A stretch of 64,000 nt of DNA from Streptomyces sp. SCL15-4 (GTDB taxonomy: Bacteria > Actinomycetota > Actinomycetes > Streptomycetales > Streptomycetaceae). A program made the position numbers and the translations under genes. Location of the stretch: assembly GCF_033366695.1 (NCBI RefSeq), contig NZ_JAOBTQ010000001.1:2976001-3040000 (forward strand), written 5' to 3'. The notes under the pieces are model-generated. The model had not been told where the DNA came from. It did no database searches and saw only the letters and a program-made list of their open reading frames with translations. This document shows positions 33,653 to 46,596 of this stretch, piece by piece; position 1 is the first letter of the stretch, and each line of letters begins with the position of its first letter.

Positions 33653-35991
33653 ATGGAGCGACAGTCGACGTACACGGCCACGGCCACCATCGATGAGCGG
33701 GGCATCCTGACCGGCTGGAGCGACGGCGCGCGGCGGCTGCTCGGCTACGACTCCCCGGCGGTGATCGGCCGGCCCGCCGCCGCGCTGCTCGCCACCGACC
33801 CGGCCGCGGCCCGCCGGACGCTGGCCGGCCAGGGCCGCTGGCACGGCACCGTCCCGCTGCGTCACCAGGACGGCCGGCGCCTGGAACTGGACGTGCTCGC
33901 CCACCGCCGGACCTCCGGCACCGGGCGCACCGACTGGCTCGTGGTGAGCGCGGTGACGGACCGGCCGCAGCCGCCCCGCGGCGACCCCCTGGAGGAGTGG
34001 ACCTTCCTCCAGTCCCCCTTTCCGCTGGCCGTCTTCGGCCCCGACCTGCGCCTGCTGCGGGCCAACCGCCGGCTGGAGGACGCCCTCGCCCTGCCCGAGG
34101 CCGCGATGCGCGGGCTGCGCCTGGCCCACATCGTGCCCGGCACCGCGAGCGAGGAGGCGGAGCGGTCCATGCGGGCCGCGCTGGAGTCCGGGCGGCCGCA
34201 GGAGGCGCGCGGCCGGCTCGGCCCGGACCTCGCCCGGACCCTCGCCCTGACCCCGCTGAAGGACGCCGACGGCCGGGTCCGGGCCGTCTGCCTGTCCCTG
34301 CCGCCGCCGGACCCCGGCGCCGCCGGCCCGCGGCGCCCGGCGGGCGAGGCCGACGGCCGCGCCGCGACGACGGCGGACCAGGTCCTCGCCGCCCAGGAAC
34401 TCGGCAAGGCCACCGTCCCCCGGCTGGCCGACGCCATGACGGTCGACCTGCTGGACCCGCCGCGCTCCGGCCCGGCGGCCCGCCGCCTGGCCAGGTCGTG
34501 CTGCGCCGGGCCGCCCTGCGCGCGGACCCGGGCGGCGGGCCCGCCCGGGGCACCTGCGTCGGCGAGGCGGTCGTCTGCCCGGCCGGCTCGCCGCCCGCCC
34601 GGTGCCTGGCGACGGCCCGCCCGCTGCTGTACGACACGGCCGAACCGGGCATCGCCGAATGGGCGGCGCTGGACCCTTGCGCCGGGTGGCTGCGCGCGTC
34701 CGGGACGCGGTTTCTGCTGGCCGTGCCGCTGCTCACCGGGGACGGCCCGCTCGGTGTGGCCCTGTTCGGCCGCACTCCCGGGCGGGAGCCCTTCGGTCCG
34801 CAGGACGTGCGGCTCGCCGAGGAGTTCGCCGCCAAGGCCGCCGCCTGCATCGAGCAGGCCCGCGCCGAGGCCCCGCCCCGCGCTCCGGCACCCCTGCCGC
34901 ACGGCCTGCCGCCGCACCCACCACCCGGCCAGGCCGCCCTGGAGATCGCCACCCGCTGGCTGCCGGCCGCGACCGGGACCGGTCCGGGCGGCGACTGGTT
35001 CGACGTGATCCCGCTGTCGGGGGCGCGGGTGGCGCTCGTCGCGGGGGACGTGGTGGGCCACGGCATCCGCGTCTCCGCCACCGTGGGCCGGCTGCGCACG
35101 GCGGTACGCACCCTGGCCGACGTGGACCTGCCGCCCGACGAGCTGCTCACCCACCTGGACGACCTGGTGCTGCGGCTGGCCGCCGACGAGGGCAGCGCGG
35201 ACCCGGCCGCCGAGAGTGCCGGCGGCATCGGCACCACCTGCCTGTACGCCGTCTACGACCCCGTCTCGCGCCGGTGCGGCGCGGCCCGGGCCGGGCATCC
35301 GCCGCCCGCCGTGGTGACCCCGGACGGCACCGTCCGCTTCCTCGACGTGCCCGCCGGACCGCCGCTGGGCATGGGCGGTCCGCCCTTCGAGACGGTCGAG
35401 ACGGAACTGCCCGAGGGCAGCCTCCTCGCGCTCTGCACGAACGGGCCGTCCGGGGCCGGCGACCACGCCCTCGGCCGGGCGCTGGAAAGGGTGCCCGAGG
35501 AGCCCGCGTCCTCGCTGGACTCGGTGTGCGACCGGGTCCTCACCGAGCTGCTCGGCCACCGCCCCGAGGACGACACCGCCCTGCTGATGGCCCGCACCCG
35601 GGCCCTGCACGGGGACCGGGTGGCCTGCTGGGAACTGGACAACGAGCCGACCGTCGTCTCCCGGGTCCGCCGGTACGTGGACGAGCAGCTGTCCGCCTGG
35701 GACCTGGAGGAGGCCACGTTCACCACCGAGCTGATCGCCAGCGAGCTGGTCACCAACGCCCTGCGCTACGGCCGCCCGCCCATCCGGCTGCGGCTGCTCC
35801 GCCCGGGCACCGGCCTGATCTGCGAGGTGTACGACGCCGGCGGCAGCACGCCGCACATGCGCCGGGCCCGGATCTTCGACGAGGGCGGCCGGGGCCTGCT
35901 GCTGGTCGCCCAGCTCGCCGAGCGCTGGGGCACCCGGCACGAGCGGACCGGCAAGACGGTGTGGGCGGAGCAGTCCCTGACCGCGCTCTGA
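33653..35991 (+). pseudogene. PAS-GAF-SpoIIE phosphatase-ATPase regulator, interrupted by a frameshift
   Basis: Two overlapping frames make one protein of about 779 residues. Frame one, from ATG 33653, encodes two PAS domains (GRPAAALLATD; LQSPFPLAVFGPDLRLL) and the start of a GAF domain up to TVDLLDPPRSGPAA near 34480. From about 34490 the reading continues in the -1 frame, with PPGQVVLRRAALRADPGGG and the rest of GAF, SpoIIE PP2C phosphatase (GGDWFDV, GDVVGHG) and a HATPase_c_2 kinase domain (ELIASELVTNALRYG). Adding a single base in the CCCGGCGGCCCGCCGCC run would restore it. It may be a sequencing error, pseudogene or frameshifted gene; the intact codon bias on both sides argues against old decay. 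Such proteins control sigma/anti-sigma partners. Confidence 0.8.
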
Positions 35992-36013
35992 GCGGGACCC
36001 CGTACCCGGGCGC

Positions 36014-36057
36014 GGCCGGGGCCCGGACTCCTTCACGGAAAATCCCGGGCCCCGGCC
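36014..36057. terminator. GC-rich hairpin between convergent genes, candidate terminator
   Basis: GGCCGGGGCCCGG (36014-36026) and CCGGGCCCCGGCC (36045-36057) form a 13-bp perfect stem with an 18-base loop. Located between the phosphatase gene stop at 35991 and the lon stop at 36074, it would serve both strands. No long T run, common in Streptomyces. Confidence 0.65.
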
Positions 36058-36073
36058 CTTCCCGCGGCGTCCG

Positions 36074-38494
<2,421 letters not shown>

Positions 38495-38515
38495 GATTTC
38501 CCCTTAGGCAGTCAA

Positions 38516-38536
38516 CTTGAGCTATGCCGACTCAAT
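38516..38536. promoter_or_regulatory. HAIR-like operator (HspR) upstream of lon
   Basis: CTTGAGC-N7-ACTCAAT: two 7-base arms separated by exactly 7 bases, against the HAIR consensus CTTGAGT-N7-ACTCAAG; two mismatches, both at outer or inner arm ends. It sits 22-42 bases upstream of the lon start and likely overlaps the core promoter. From established knowledge, HspR represses dnaK, clpB and lon in Streptomyces, and this site fits. Confidence 0.75.
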
Positions 38537-38961
38537 GTTCTGGCGCCGCCGATTGTTCCCACGGGCTTGTTCGCTGTGAGCGATCGGATACGGCCAACGG
38601 GATGGCGGCCCGCGGCGGTTCGGACCCGGACCCCCGGACCCCGGCGGCGAAGACGGCCACGATCGGGCGGCACCCGGCCAGGCGGACGGCGGCGGTCCGC
38701 GCCCCGCCGAGGCGCCGCTCCGGCGCCGCCGGCGCCGGCGGGAACGGCGGCGCGTACGGCGGAGAGGGACCCGCCGCGGCGCGCGCCGCCGGCACCGGCG
38801 CGCGCACCGGACGGGCCACGCCCGCGCCGGAGTCCTCGGCGCCGCGCGCGGCGGTTCACGGCGCCGTTCCACCCGCCGGGCACCCGTGCGCCCCGCCCCG
38901 GGACCACTCGTCCGTGGCGTACCGCGCAATTCCCGTGACCGTCCGGCCCTGTTCGAGCAGG
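38537..38961. other. Very GC-rich intergenic region between lon and spermidine-synthase-like gene
   Basis: About 425 bases, with runs such as GCGCGCGCCGCCGGCACCGGCGCGCGC. Several open frames exist on both strands but all are Arg/Pro/Ala-rich and typical of random high-GC sequence; none is supported. No tRNA-like or hairpin terminator is obvious. Confidence 0.5.
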
Positions 38962-39648
38962 ATGGAGGACATGACTGCCGTGTACGACACTCCCGTGGTC
39001 CTGGATCGACGCGAAGGCCCGTACGGCGAGGTGGTCCTGCGCAGGCACGGGGCGCGCCTGCAGATCATCGCCAACGGCTGCTTCCTGATGGACACCTCCG
39101 ACGGCCGCTCGGAACGCCTGCTGGTCGACGCCGCGCGGGACGCGCTGGACGGGCGCCCCGCGCCGGCGGTGCTGATCGGCGGGCTGGGCGTGGGCTTCTC
39201 GCTCGCACACGCCGCGGCCGACCCGGGGTGGGGGCGGATCACCGTCGTGGAGCGGGAGCCCGCCGTCATCGGCTGGCACCGGGACGGCCCGCTGGCCGAG
39301 ATCTCCGCCGGCGCGCTCGCCGACCCGCGCACCGCGATCGTGCGAGCGGATCTGGTGACCTACGTCAATGAGACATCCGACACGTTCGACGCGCTGTGTC
39401 TCGACATCGACAACGGCCCCGGCTGGACCGTCACCGAGGACAACGAAAGCCTCTATTCGCCGGCCGGACTCGCGGCCTGCACAAGGGTGTTGAGGCCCGG
39501 CGGAGTACTCGCCGTATGGTCCGCCGAACCCTCTCCGGAATTTGAAGGAACCTTGCGGAATGCCGGGTTCCAGCAGGTGCGTACCGAAGAGGTGCCCGTT
39601 GCCCGGGGCGTTCCCGACGCCGTCCACCTCGCCGTCCGACCTGGATAG
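38962..39648 (+). CDS. Spermidine synthase-like SAM-dependent methyltransferase
   Basis: 228 residues from ATG 38962 (MEDMTAVYD); ATG 38971 is equally possible as GGAGG falls between. Residues around LIGGLGVGFSLAHAA form the nucleotide-binding loop, TVVEREPAVIGWH the acidic second strand, and DALCLDIDNGPGW the catalytic-region motif of spermidine-synthase-like proteins. There is no other polyamine gene near. The family is common near lon in Streptomyces. It may act as an aminopropyl transferase or a methyltransferase; the exact reaction is uncertain. Confidence 0.85.
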   Translation: MEDMTAVYDTPVVLDRREGPYGEVVLRRHGARLQIIANGCFLMDTSDGRSERLLVDAARDALDGRPAPAVLIGGLGVGFSLAHAAADPGWGRITVVEREPAVIGWHRDGPLAEISAGALADPRTAIVRADLVTYVNETSDTFDALCLDIDNGPGWTVTEDNESLYSPAGLAACTRVLRPGGVLAVWSAEPSPEFEGTLRNAGFQQVRTEEVPVARGVPDAVHLAVRPG

Positions 39649-39760
39649 CGACAGCGCGGTGAGTCCCCGTAATGTGCTGCCCTGACGCGGATCATGCAAG
39701 CGTCGAACGCAGACATGGGATCACCCCACGGATTCCGGAAAGCAACAACAGGGGCGGGCG

Positions 39761-40501
39761 ATGGAGCAGACACACACCTCCCAGAGCGGCGCGGCGACGA
39801 CCACCCCGGGCGCACAGCGCCGGGTACTGGTCGTCGAGGACGACCCCACGATCGTCGACGCCATCGCGGCCCGGCTCCGCGCCGAGGGATTTCTGGTGCA
39901 AACGGCGGCCGACGGGCCGGCCGCCGTCGACACGGCCGAGGCCTGGCAGCCCGACCTGCTGATCCTGGACATCATGCTGCCCGGCTTCGACGGCCTCGAG
40001 GTGTGCCGGCGGGTGCAGGCGCAGCGGCCGGTGCCGGTGCTGATGCTCACCGCGCGGGACGACGAGACGGACATGCTGGTCGGACTCGGCGTGGGCGCCG
40101 ACGACTACATGACCAAGCCGTTCTCCATGCGGGAGCTGGCGGCCCGGGTGCACGTGCTGCTGCGCCGGGTGGAGCGGGCCGCGCTGGCCGCCGCCACGCC
40201 GCGCACCGGCATACTGCGCCTCGGCGAACTGGAGATCGACCACGCGCAGCGCCGGGTGCGGGTGAAGTCCGAGGACGTCCACCTGACGCCCACCGAGTTC
40301 GACCTGCTGGTGTGCCTGGCGAACACGCCGCGCGCGGTGCTCTCCCGCGAGCAGCTGCTGGCCGAGGTGTGGGACTGGGCGGACGCCTCCGGCACCCGCA
40401 CGGTCGACAGCCACATCAAGGCGCTGCGCCGCAAGATCGGCGCCGAGCGCATCCGGACCGTGCACGGCGTGGGCTACGCGCTGGAGACACCGACCCCGTG
40501 A
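39761..40501 (+). CDS. OmpR-family response regulator
   Basis: 246 residues, ATG 39761. N-terminal extension of about 19 residues, receiver domain VLVVEDDPTIVDAI with phosphoacceptor Asp in LLILDIMLPG, then conserved Thr (LTARDDE) and Lys (TKPFS). C-terminal winged helix with VHLTPTEFDLL, VLSREQLLAEVW, and DSHIKALRRKIG, VHGVGYAL. The stop overlaps the GTG of the kinase gene (GTGA). Together with it and the downstream sucA, the arrangement matches a conserved Streptomyces region. Confidence 0.95.
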   Translation: MEQTHTSQSGAATTTPGAQRRVLVVEDDPTIVDAIAARLRAEGFLVQTAADGPAAVDTAEAWQPDLLILDIMLPGFDGLEVCRRVQAQRPVPVLMLTARDDETDMLVGLGVGADDYMTKPFSMRELAARVHVLLRRVERAALAAATPRTGILRLGELEIDHAQRRVRVKSEDVHLTPTEFDLLVCLANTPRAVLSREQLLAEVWDWADASGTRTVDSHIKALRRKIGAERIRTVHGVGYALETPTP

Positions 40502-41622
40502 GCGACAGCGGGCGCCAGGCCGCACGGAGGAGCCCCGGGATCCTCGGCGAGGACCCCTGGGGCGGCGTACGCCCGTTCTCGATCAAGACCAAGCTGGGCG
40601 CGCTGGTCGTCATCGCGGTGCTGATCACCACCGGACTGTCGATCGTGGCGGTGCACACCAAGACGGAGCTGCGCTTCATCACGGTCTTCTCGATGATCGC
40701 CACCCTGCTCATCACGCAGTTCGTGGCGCACTCGCTGACCATGCCGCTGGACGAGATGAACGCGGTGGCCCGCTCCATCTCGCACGGCGACTACACGCGC
40801 CGGGTGCGGGAGAACCGCCGGGACGAACTCGGCGACCTGGCCCAGACGATCAACGTCATGGCCGACGAGCTGGAGGCCCAGGACAACCAGCGCAAGGAGC
40901 TGGTGGCGAACGTCTCGCACGAGCTGCGCACCCCGATCGCCGGGCTGCGCGCGGTGCTGGAGAACATCGTCGACGGCGTCACCGAGGCCGACCCGGAGAC
41001 CATGCGGACGGCCCTGAAGCAGACCGAGCGGCTCGGCCGCCTGGTGGAGACCCTGCTGGACCTGTCCCGGCTGGACAACGGAGTGGTCCCGCTGAAGACC
41101 CGGCGCTTCGAGGTGTGGCCGTACCTGTCGGGCGTGCTGAAGGAGGCCAACATGGTCGCCTCCGCGCGCGCCGGCATCGCCTCCGGCTCGGGCAGCCACA
41201 CCCGCACGGACGTCCATCTGCACCTGGACGTCTCGCCGCCGGAGCTGACCGCGCAGGCGGACCCCGAGCGCATCCACCAGGTCGTCGCCAACCTGATCGA
41301 CAACGCGGTCAAGCACAGCCCGCCGCACGGCCGGGTCACCGTACGGGCGCGGCGCGGGCCGCAGCCGGAGTCGCTGGTGCTGGAGGTCATGGACGAAGGC
41401 CCCGGCATTCCCCGGTCGGAGTGGCACCGGGTCTTCGAGCGGTTCAACCGGGGTGCCGTCACCCGGCCGCACGGCCCGGGCAGCGACGGCGGCACCGGGC
41501 TCGGGCTGGCCATCGCCCGATGGGCCGTGGATCTGCACGGCGGCCGGATCGGAGTGGCCGAATCCGAGCGTGGCTGCCGGATCATCGTCACTCTTCCGGG
41601 ACTGACTTCCCTGGCGAGTTGA
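40498..41622 (+). CDS. Sensor histidine kinase, partner of the adjacent response regulator
   Basis: 374 residues from GTG 40498. Two membrane helices close together (about 32-53 and 59-80) leave almost no extracellular loop, so sensing is probably within the membrane or cytosol. HAMP follows (AVARSISHGDYTRRV), then DHp ELVANVSHELRTPIAGLRAV, N-box ANLIDNAVKHSPP, G1 DEGPGIP and G2 GGTGLGLAIARW. Overlaps the regulator gene by four bases. Target genes are unknown. Confidence 0.95.
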   Translation: MSDSGRQAARRSPGILGEDPWGGVRPFSIKTKLGALVVIAVLITTGLSIVAVHTKTELRFITVFSMIATLLITQFVAHSLTMPLDEMNAVARSISHGDYTRRVRENRRDELGDLAQTINVMADELEAQDNQRKELVANVSHELRTPIAGLRAVLENIVDGVTEADPETMRTALKQTERLGRLVETLLDLSRLDNGVVPLKTRRFEVWPYLSGVLKEANMVASARAGIASGSGSHTRTDVHLHLDVSPPELTAQADPERIHQVVANLIDNAVKHSPPHGRVTVRARRGPQPESLVLEVMDEGPGIPRSEWHRVFERFNRGAVTRPHGPGSDGGTGLGLAIARWAVDLHGGRIGVAESERGCRIIVTLPGLTSLAS

Positions 41623-41922
41623 CGTAAGGTCCGCACCGGAAGCACAAGATCCACGTCAGTCGACGCGCGTTCGCGCAGCTCGACACGTGTGATCAGCGCA
41701 GGTCCGGGGCAGACGTCGGTCAACGGCGCGCCGGGCCGCGCCGCCGCACCCTCTCCTGCCCGGAACCCCGCTTGTTTCCCGCCATATCAAGCCCCGAAAC
41801 AAGATTTCCGATGTGACTTACGCGACGATGACCATGCTCGACCTGACCTTCCCGGCCAGGGAGGCGTAGCCTTTATTCCCGCTGTCCATCACCTTGTGAA
41901 GCGGAAGAGGGCGGTTGCCGCC
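41623..41922. other. Leader/promoter region of sucA/kgd
   Basis: 300 bases between the kinase gene and the fused oxoglutarate dehydrogenase gene. No coding frame is supported. I do not see a consensus promoter or a recognised riboswitch. Alternative in-frame start GTG 41896 lies near its end. Confidence 0.45.
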
Positions 41923-44900
41923 GTGTCGCCACAGTCCCCCAGTAACTCATCGAGCATCTCCACCGACGACCAAGCCGGGAAGAACCCCGCCGCCGCGTTC
42001 GGTGCGAACGAATGGCTCGTCGACGAGATCTATCAGCAGTACCTCCAGGACCCGAATTCCGTAGACCGCGCCTGGTGGGACTTCTTCGCCGACTACAAGC
42101 CGGGTGCTCCTGCCACCCCGGCCCCGGCGGGCGCTGCGGCCACGGGGGCCGCAGAGACCACCACGGCCCCGCAGGCACCCGCGGCCCCGGCCCCCCAGGC
42201 CGCCGCCCCGGCCCCGAAGCCCGCCGCGGCTCCCGCCCAGGCGCCCGCGGCTCCCGCCCAGGCCCCCGCGGCGAAGGCCGCCCCGGCCCAGCCGGCGCAA
42301 CCCGCACAGGCGCCCGCTCAGCCGAAGGCCAAGGCCGCGCCCGCGAAGGAGGCCCCCGAGGGCCCCGAGCTGGTCACGCTGCGCGGCCCGTCCGCCGCCG
42401 TGGCGAAGAACATGGACGCCTCGCTGGAGATGCCGACCGCCACCTCGGTCCGCGCCGTCCCGGTGAAGCTGCTGTTCGACAACCGGATCGTCATCAACAA
42501 CCACCTCAAGCGCGCCCGCGGCGGGAAGATCTCCTTCACGCACATCATCGGGTACGCGATGGTGCAGGCCATCAAGGCCATGCCGTCGATGAACTGGGCG
42601 TACGGCGTCAAGGACGGCAAGCCGACCCTGATCAAGCCGGCGCACGTCAACCTGGGCCTGGCCATCGACCTGGTCAAGCCCAACGGTGACCGCCAGCTCG
42701 TCGTGGCCGCCATCAAGAAGGCCGAGACGCTGAACTTCTTCGAGTTCTGGCAGGCCTACGAGGACATCGTCCGCCGCGCCCGCGACGGCAAGCTGACGAT
42801 GGACGACTTCTCCGGCGTCACGGTCTCCCTGACCAACCCCGGCGGCCTCGGTACCGTCCACTCCGTGCCGCGCCTGATGCCCGGCCAGTCCGTGATCATG
42901 GGCGTCGGCTCCATGGACTACCCGGCGGAGTTCCAGGGCACCAGCCAGGACACCCTGAACAAGCTCGGCGTCTCCAAGGTCATGACGCTCACGTCGACCT
43001 ACGACCACCGGGTCATCCAGGGCGCCGCCTCCGGCGAGTTCCTGCGCCAGGTCGCCAACCTGCTGCTCGGCGAGAACGGCTTCTACGACGACATCTTCGA
43101 GGCGCTGCGCATCCCCTACGAGCCGGTCCGCTGGCTCAAGGACATCGACGCCAGCCACGACGACGACGTCACCAAGGCCGCCCGCGTCTTCGAGCTGATC
43201 CACTCCTACCGGGTCCGCGGCCACGTCATGGCCGACACCGACCCGCTGGAGTACAAGCAGCGCAAGCACCCCGACCTGGACATCGTCGAGCACGGCCTCA
43301 CCCTGTGGGACCTGGAGCGCGAGTTCGCCGTCGGCGGCTTCGCCGGCAAGTCGATGATGAAGCTGCGCGACATCCTCGGCGTGCTCCGCGACTCGTACTG
43401 CCGCACCACCGGCATCGAGTTCATGCACATCCAGGACCCCAAGCAGCGCAAGTGGATCCAGGACCGGGTGGAGCGCCCGCACTCCAAGATGGAGCGCGAG
43501 GAGCAGCTGCGCATCCTGCGCCGGCTGAACGCCGCCGAGGCGTTCGAAACCTTCCTGCAGACCAAGTACGTCGGCCAGAAGCGGTTCTCGCTGGAGGGCG
43601 GCGAGTCCGTCATCCCGCTGCTCGACGCGGTGATCGACTCCGCCGCCGAGTCCCGGCTGGACGAGGTCGTCATCGGCATGGCCCACCGCGGCCGGCTGAA
43701 CGTCCTCGCCAACATCGTCGGCAAGTCGTACGCGCAGATCTTCCGCGAGTTCGAGGGCAACCTCGACCCGAAGTCGATGCACGGCTCCGGCGACGTGAAG
43801 TACCACCTGGGCGCCGAGGGCACCTTCACCGGCCTGGACGGCGAGCAGATCAAGGTCTCGCTGGTCGCCAACCCCTCCCACCTGGAGGCCGTCGACCCGG
43901 TCCTGGAGGGTGTCTCCCGCGCCAAGCAGGACATCATCAACAAGGGCGGCACGGACTTCACGGTGCTGCCGGTGGCGATCCACGGCGACGCGGCCTTCGC
44001 GGGCCAGGGCGTGGTGGCCGAGACCCTGAACATGTCGCAGCTGCGCGGCTACCGCACCGGCGGCACGGTCCACATCGTCATCAACAACCAGGTCGGCTTC
44101 ACCGCGGCCCCCGAGTCCTCGCGTTCCTCCATGTACGCGACGGACGTGGCCCGCATGATCGAGGCCCCGATCTTCCACGTCAACGGCGACGACCCCGAGG
44201 CCGTCGTGCGCGTGGCGCGGCTCGCCTTCGAGTTCCGCCAGGCGTTCAACAAGGACGTGGTGATCGACCTCATCTGCTACCGCCGCCGCGGTCACAACGA
44301 GTCGGACAACCCGGCCTTCACCCAGCCGCTGATGTACGACCTGATCGACAAGAAGCGCTCGGTGCGCAAGCTGTACACCGAGTCGCTGATCGGTCGCGGC
44401 GACATCACCCTGGAGGAGGCCGAGCAGGCGCTCCAGGACTACCAGGGGCAGCTGGAGAAGGTCTTCACCGAGGTCCGCGAGGCCACCTCGCAGCCGGTCG
44501 CCGACGACGTCCGGGCGCCCCAGGACGGCTTCCCGGTCGCGGTGCCGACCGCGGTCTCCTCGGAGGTCGTCAAGCGGATCGCCGAGTCCCAGGTCAACAT
44601 CCCCGACACCATCACCGTCCACCCGCGGCTGCTGCCGCAGCTCCAGCGCCGCGCGGCGATGGTGGAGGACGGCACGATCGACTGGGGCATGGGCGAGACC
44701 CTCGCCATCGGCTCGCTGCTGCTGGAGGGCACCCCGGTCCGGCTGGCCGGCCAGGACTCCCAGCGCGGCACGTTCGGCCAGCGCCACGCGGTGCTGATCG
44801 ACCGGGAGACCGGCGAGGAGTACACCCCGCTGCAGTACCTCTCCGAGGACCAGGCGCGGCTGAACGTCTACAACTCGCTGCTGTCCGAGTACGCGGCGAT

Positions 44901-45726
44901 GGGCTTCGAATACGGCTACTCGCTGGCCCGCCCGGACGCGCTGGTGATGTGGGAGGCCCAGTTCGGCGACTTCGTCAACGGCGCCCAGACGGTCGTCGAC
45001 GAGTTCATCTCGTCGGCGGAGCAGAAGTGGAGCCAGACCTCCGGCGTCGTCCTGCTCCTGCCGCACGGCTACGAGGGCCAGGGCCCGGACCACTCCTCCG
45101 CGCGTCCCGAGCGGTTCCTCCAGCTGTGCGCGCAGAACAACATGACGGTCGCCATGCCGACCTCGCCGTCGAACTACTTCCACCTCCTGCGGTGGCAGGT
45201 GCACAACCCGCACCACAAGCCGCTGGTCGTCTTCACCCCGAAGTCGATGCTGCGCCTGAAGGCCGCCGCGTCGAAGGCGGAGGAGTTCACGAACGGCCAG
45301 TTCCGCCCGGTCATCGGCGACAGCACGGTCGACCCGGCCGCGGTCCGCAAGGTCGTCTTCTGCGCCGGCAAGGTCTACTACGACCTGGAGGCCGAGCGGC
45401 AGAAGCGGGGCGTCACGGACACGGCGATCATCCGCATCGAGCGGCTGTACCCGCTGCCGGGTGACGAGCTCCAGGCGGAGGTCAACAAGTACCCGAACGC
45501 CGAGAAGTACCTCTGGGCGCAGGAGGAGCCGGCGAACCAGGGTGCGTGGCCGTTCATCGCGCTCAACCTGATCGACCACCTGGACCTGGCGGTCGGCGCG
45601 GACATCCCGGCCGGCGAGCGGCTGCGGCGCATCTCGCGTCCGCACTCCTCGTCGCCGGCGGTGGGTTCCGCGAAGCGGCACCAGGCCGAGCAGGAGCAGC
45701 TCGTGCGTGAGGTGTTCGAGGCGTAG
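41923..45726 (+). CDS. sucA: Fused E2-E1 2-oxoglutarate dehydrogenase (multifunctional Kgd/OdhA)
   Basis: 1267 residues from GTG 41923 (VSPQSPSN); GTG 41896 possible. A short N-terminus with [20 protein letters not shown] (E1 N-terminal helix), then an Ala/Pro-rich linker of about 80 residues, a succinyltransferase-like E2 catalytic domain (DHRVIQG), and E1 proper: [18 protein letters not shown] TPP region ([15 protein letters not shown]), [19 protein letters not shown], and the C-terminal Transket_pyr and E1 C-domain ([24 protein letters not shown]). Catalyses oxidative decarboxylation of 2-oxoglutarate in the TCA cycle; actinobacterial complexes share E3. It lacks a lipoyl domain, as in this class. 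Confidence 0.96.
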   Translation: MSPQSPSNSSSISTDDQAGKNPAAAFGANEWLVDEIYQQYLQDPNSVDRAWWDFFADYKPGAPATPAPAGAAATGAAETTTAPQAPAAPAPQAAAPAPKPAAAPAQAPAAPAQAPAAKAAPAQPAQPAQAPAQPKAKAAPAKEAPEGPELVTLRGPSAAVAKNMDASLEMPTATSVRAVPVKLLFDNRIVINNHLKRARGGKISFTHIIGYAMVQAIKAMPSMNWAYGVKDGKPTLIKPAHVNLGLAIDLVKPNGDRQLVVAAIKKAETLNFFEFWQAYEDIVRRARDGKLTMDDFSGVTVSLTNPGGLGTVHSVPRLMPGQSVIMGVGSMDYPAEFQGTSQDTLNKLGVSKVMTLTSTYDHRVIQGAASGEFLRQVANLLLGENGFYDDIFEALRIPYEPVRWLKDIDASHDDDVTKAARVFELIHSYRVRGHVMADTDPLEYKQRKHPDLDIVEHGLTLWDLEREFAVGGFAGKSMMKLRDILGVLRDSYCRTTGIEFMHIQDPKQRKWIQDRVERPHSKMEREEQLRILRRLNAAEAFETFLQTKYVGQKRFSLEGGESVIPLLDAVIDSAAESRLDEVVIGMAHRGRLNVLANIVGKSYAQIFREFEGNLDPKSMHGSGDVKYHLGAEGTFTGLDGEQIKVSLVANPSHLEAVDPVLEGVSRAKQDIINKGGTDFTVLPVAIHGDAAFAGQGVVAETLNMSQLRGYRTGGTVHIVINNQVGFTAAPESSRSSMYATDVARMIEAPIFHVNGDDPEAVVRVARLAFEFRQAFNKDVVIDLICYRRRGHNESDNPAFTQPLMYDLIDKKRSVRKLYTESLIGRGDITLEEAEQALQDYQGQLEKVFTEVREATSQPVADDVRAPQDGFPVAVPTAVSSEVVKRIAESQVNIPDTITVHPRLLPQLQRRAAMVEDGTIDWGMGETLAIGSLLLEGTPVRLAGQDSQRGTFGQRHAVLIDRETGEEYTPLQYLSEDQARLNVYNSLLSEYAAMGFEYGYSLARPDALVMWEAQFGDFVNGAQTVVDEFISSAEQKWSQTSGVVLLLPHGYEGQGPDHSSARPERFLQLCAQNNMTVAMPTSPSNYFHLLRWQVHNPHHKPLVVFTPKSMLRLKAAASKAEEFTNGQFRPVIGDSTVDPAAVRKVVFCAGKVYYDLEAERQKRGVTDTAIIRIERLYPLPGDELQAEVNKYPNAEKYLWAQEEPANQGAWPFIALNLIDHLDLAVGADIPAGERLRRISRPHSSSPAVGSAKRHQAEQEQLVREVFEA

Positions 45727-45735
45727 GCCTTCCGG

Positions 45736-45777
45736 AAAGGGCCCGGTACCGAGTTCGCGCTCGGTGCCGGGCCCTTT
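45736..45777 (+). terminator. Terminator after sucA
   Basis: AAAGGGCCCGGTACCGAG pairs with CTCGGTGCCGGGCCCTTT around a TTCGCG loop, 18 bp stem with one mismatch, ending TTT. Begins nine bases after the stop codon. Confidence 0.85.
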
Positions 45778-46183
45778 CGCGTCAGCCGAGGTACGCCTCG
45801 AAGTTTCAGTACGGCCTGACCCGTTGCCTCGCCGAGAGGGTGTGCGGGTGCTGCGCGCCGAGGGTCCGGGTGAGGGAGGCACCCCCGCGGCTCCCCCGCC
45901 GGGGACCGCGGCGGTACGGCGGTGCCGTCCGGTGTCGCGGGGTCGGCGCCGTCCGCCGCCGCGGCCGGTTCGGTCCGGGTCAGGGACACGGTGGGGGAGG
46001 ACCGGCCGCCGCCCTCCGCGACGGCGCCCACGATCCTGCCCGCCTGCGCCGTCGGTTCGATGCCGGAACCGACGGAGACCTTAACGGGGGCCGGGGTGTC
46101 CGGACCGGCGCGCAGGGACGGTAACCGCCGACGACGGTCCCGTCGTCCAGGCGTATGCGTTCGGCTGGTGGCCGCGGCGCGCC
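45778..46183 (-). pseudogene. Gap containing a possible degraded coding remnant
   Basis: 406 bases without an intact gene. On the minus strand, RIRLDDGTVVGG (around 46155) and DTPAPVKVSVGSGIEPTAQA (around 46100-46040) sit in different frames; together they resemble the start of a trypsin-co-occurring domain protein, a short Streptomyces family with L-D-D-G-T and a T-P-A-P-V-x-V-x-V-G stretch. No stop-free frame joins them. This may be decayed sequence or chance; weak call. Confidence 0.25.
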
Positions 46184-46363
46184 CTATTCGTCGTCCTCGT
46201 CGTCGAGCCGGGCGAGCCAGGTGGCCAGCCGCTCCACGGGCACCTCGAAGTCCGGGTTCAGGTCCACGAACGTGCGCAACTGCTCGGCGAGCCACTCGAA
46301 GGTGACCTCTTCCTCGCCACGCCGCTTCTCCAGCTCCTCGATACCGCGGTCGGTGAAGTACAT
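46184..46363 (-). CDS. Small acidic protein (DUF6104-like)
   Basis: 59 residues from ATG 46363, which I choose over a longer frame because MYFTDRGIEELEKRRG is the conserved start of this small Streptomyces family. The protein is charged and helical, with WLAEQLRTFVDLNPDFEVPVERLATWLARLDDEDDE to the end, no cysteines and no membrane segment. AGGAG lies 11 bases upstream. Function unknown; the family is often found near sucA. Confidence 0.8.
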   Translation of the reverse strand: MYFTDRGIEELEKRRGEEEVTFEWLAEQLRTFVDLNPDFEVPVERLATWLARLDDEDDE

Positions 46364-46529
46364 AGGGGCTACGTCTCCTGCGTAAACATCCAGCCGGCAA
46401 CTCACCCCACCAGCGTATGCCGCCGGTGAGGCGGGCCGGACAGGGGCAGCCGCGCGACCGCCCGCGCCGCACGGGCCGGGCGCGGGGTCGCGCACCCACT
46501 CGAAAGAGTGTCTTGACTTCCCATGGCCG

Positions 46530-46565
46530 CGATATATCGTGTTTGACAGAGAATGCGATATGGCG
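46530..46565. promoter_or_regulatory. PadR-type operators in the DUF4097-PadR promoter
   Basis: CGATATATCG at 46530-46539 is a perfect 10-bp palindrome; CGATATGGCG at 46556-46565 is a near copy in direct orientation, both followed by GTGT. TTGACT (46513-46518) 16 bases before TATCGT is a possible promoter that the first site would overlap. Likely autoregulation by the PadR protein; inferred. Confidence 0.55.
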
Positions 46566-46596
46566 TGTCACTGCCGTGCCCGGCCGAGGAGGTCCC

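Noticed and set aside
38524..38961. Extended open frames upstream of the spermidine-synthase-like gene and on the opposite strand
   Set aside because: Arg/Pro/Ala-only composition, extreme GC runs and no ribosome site; the conserved start is at 38962 or 38971.
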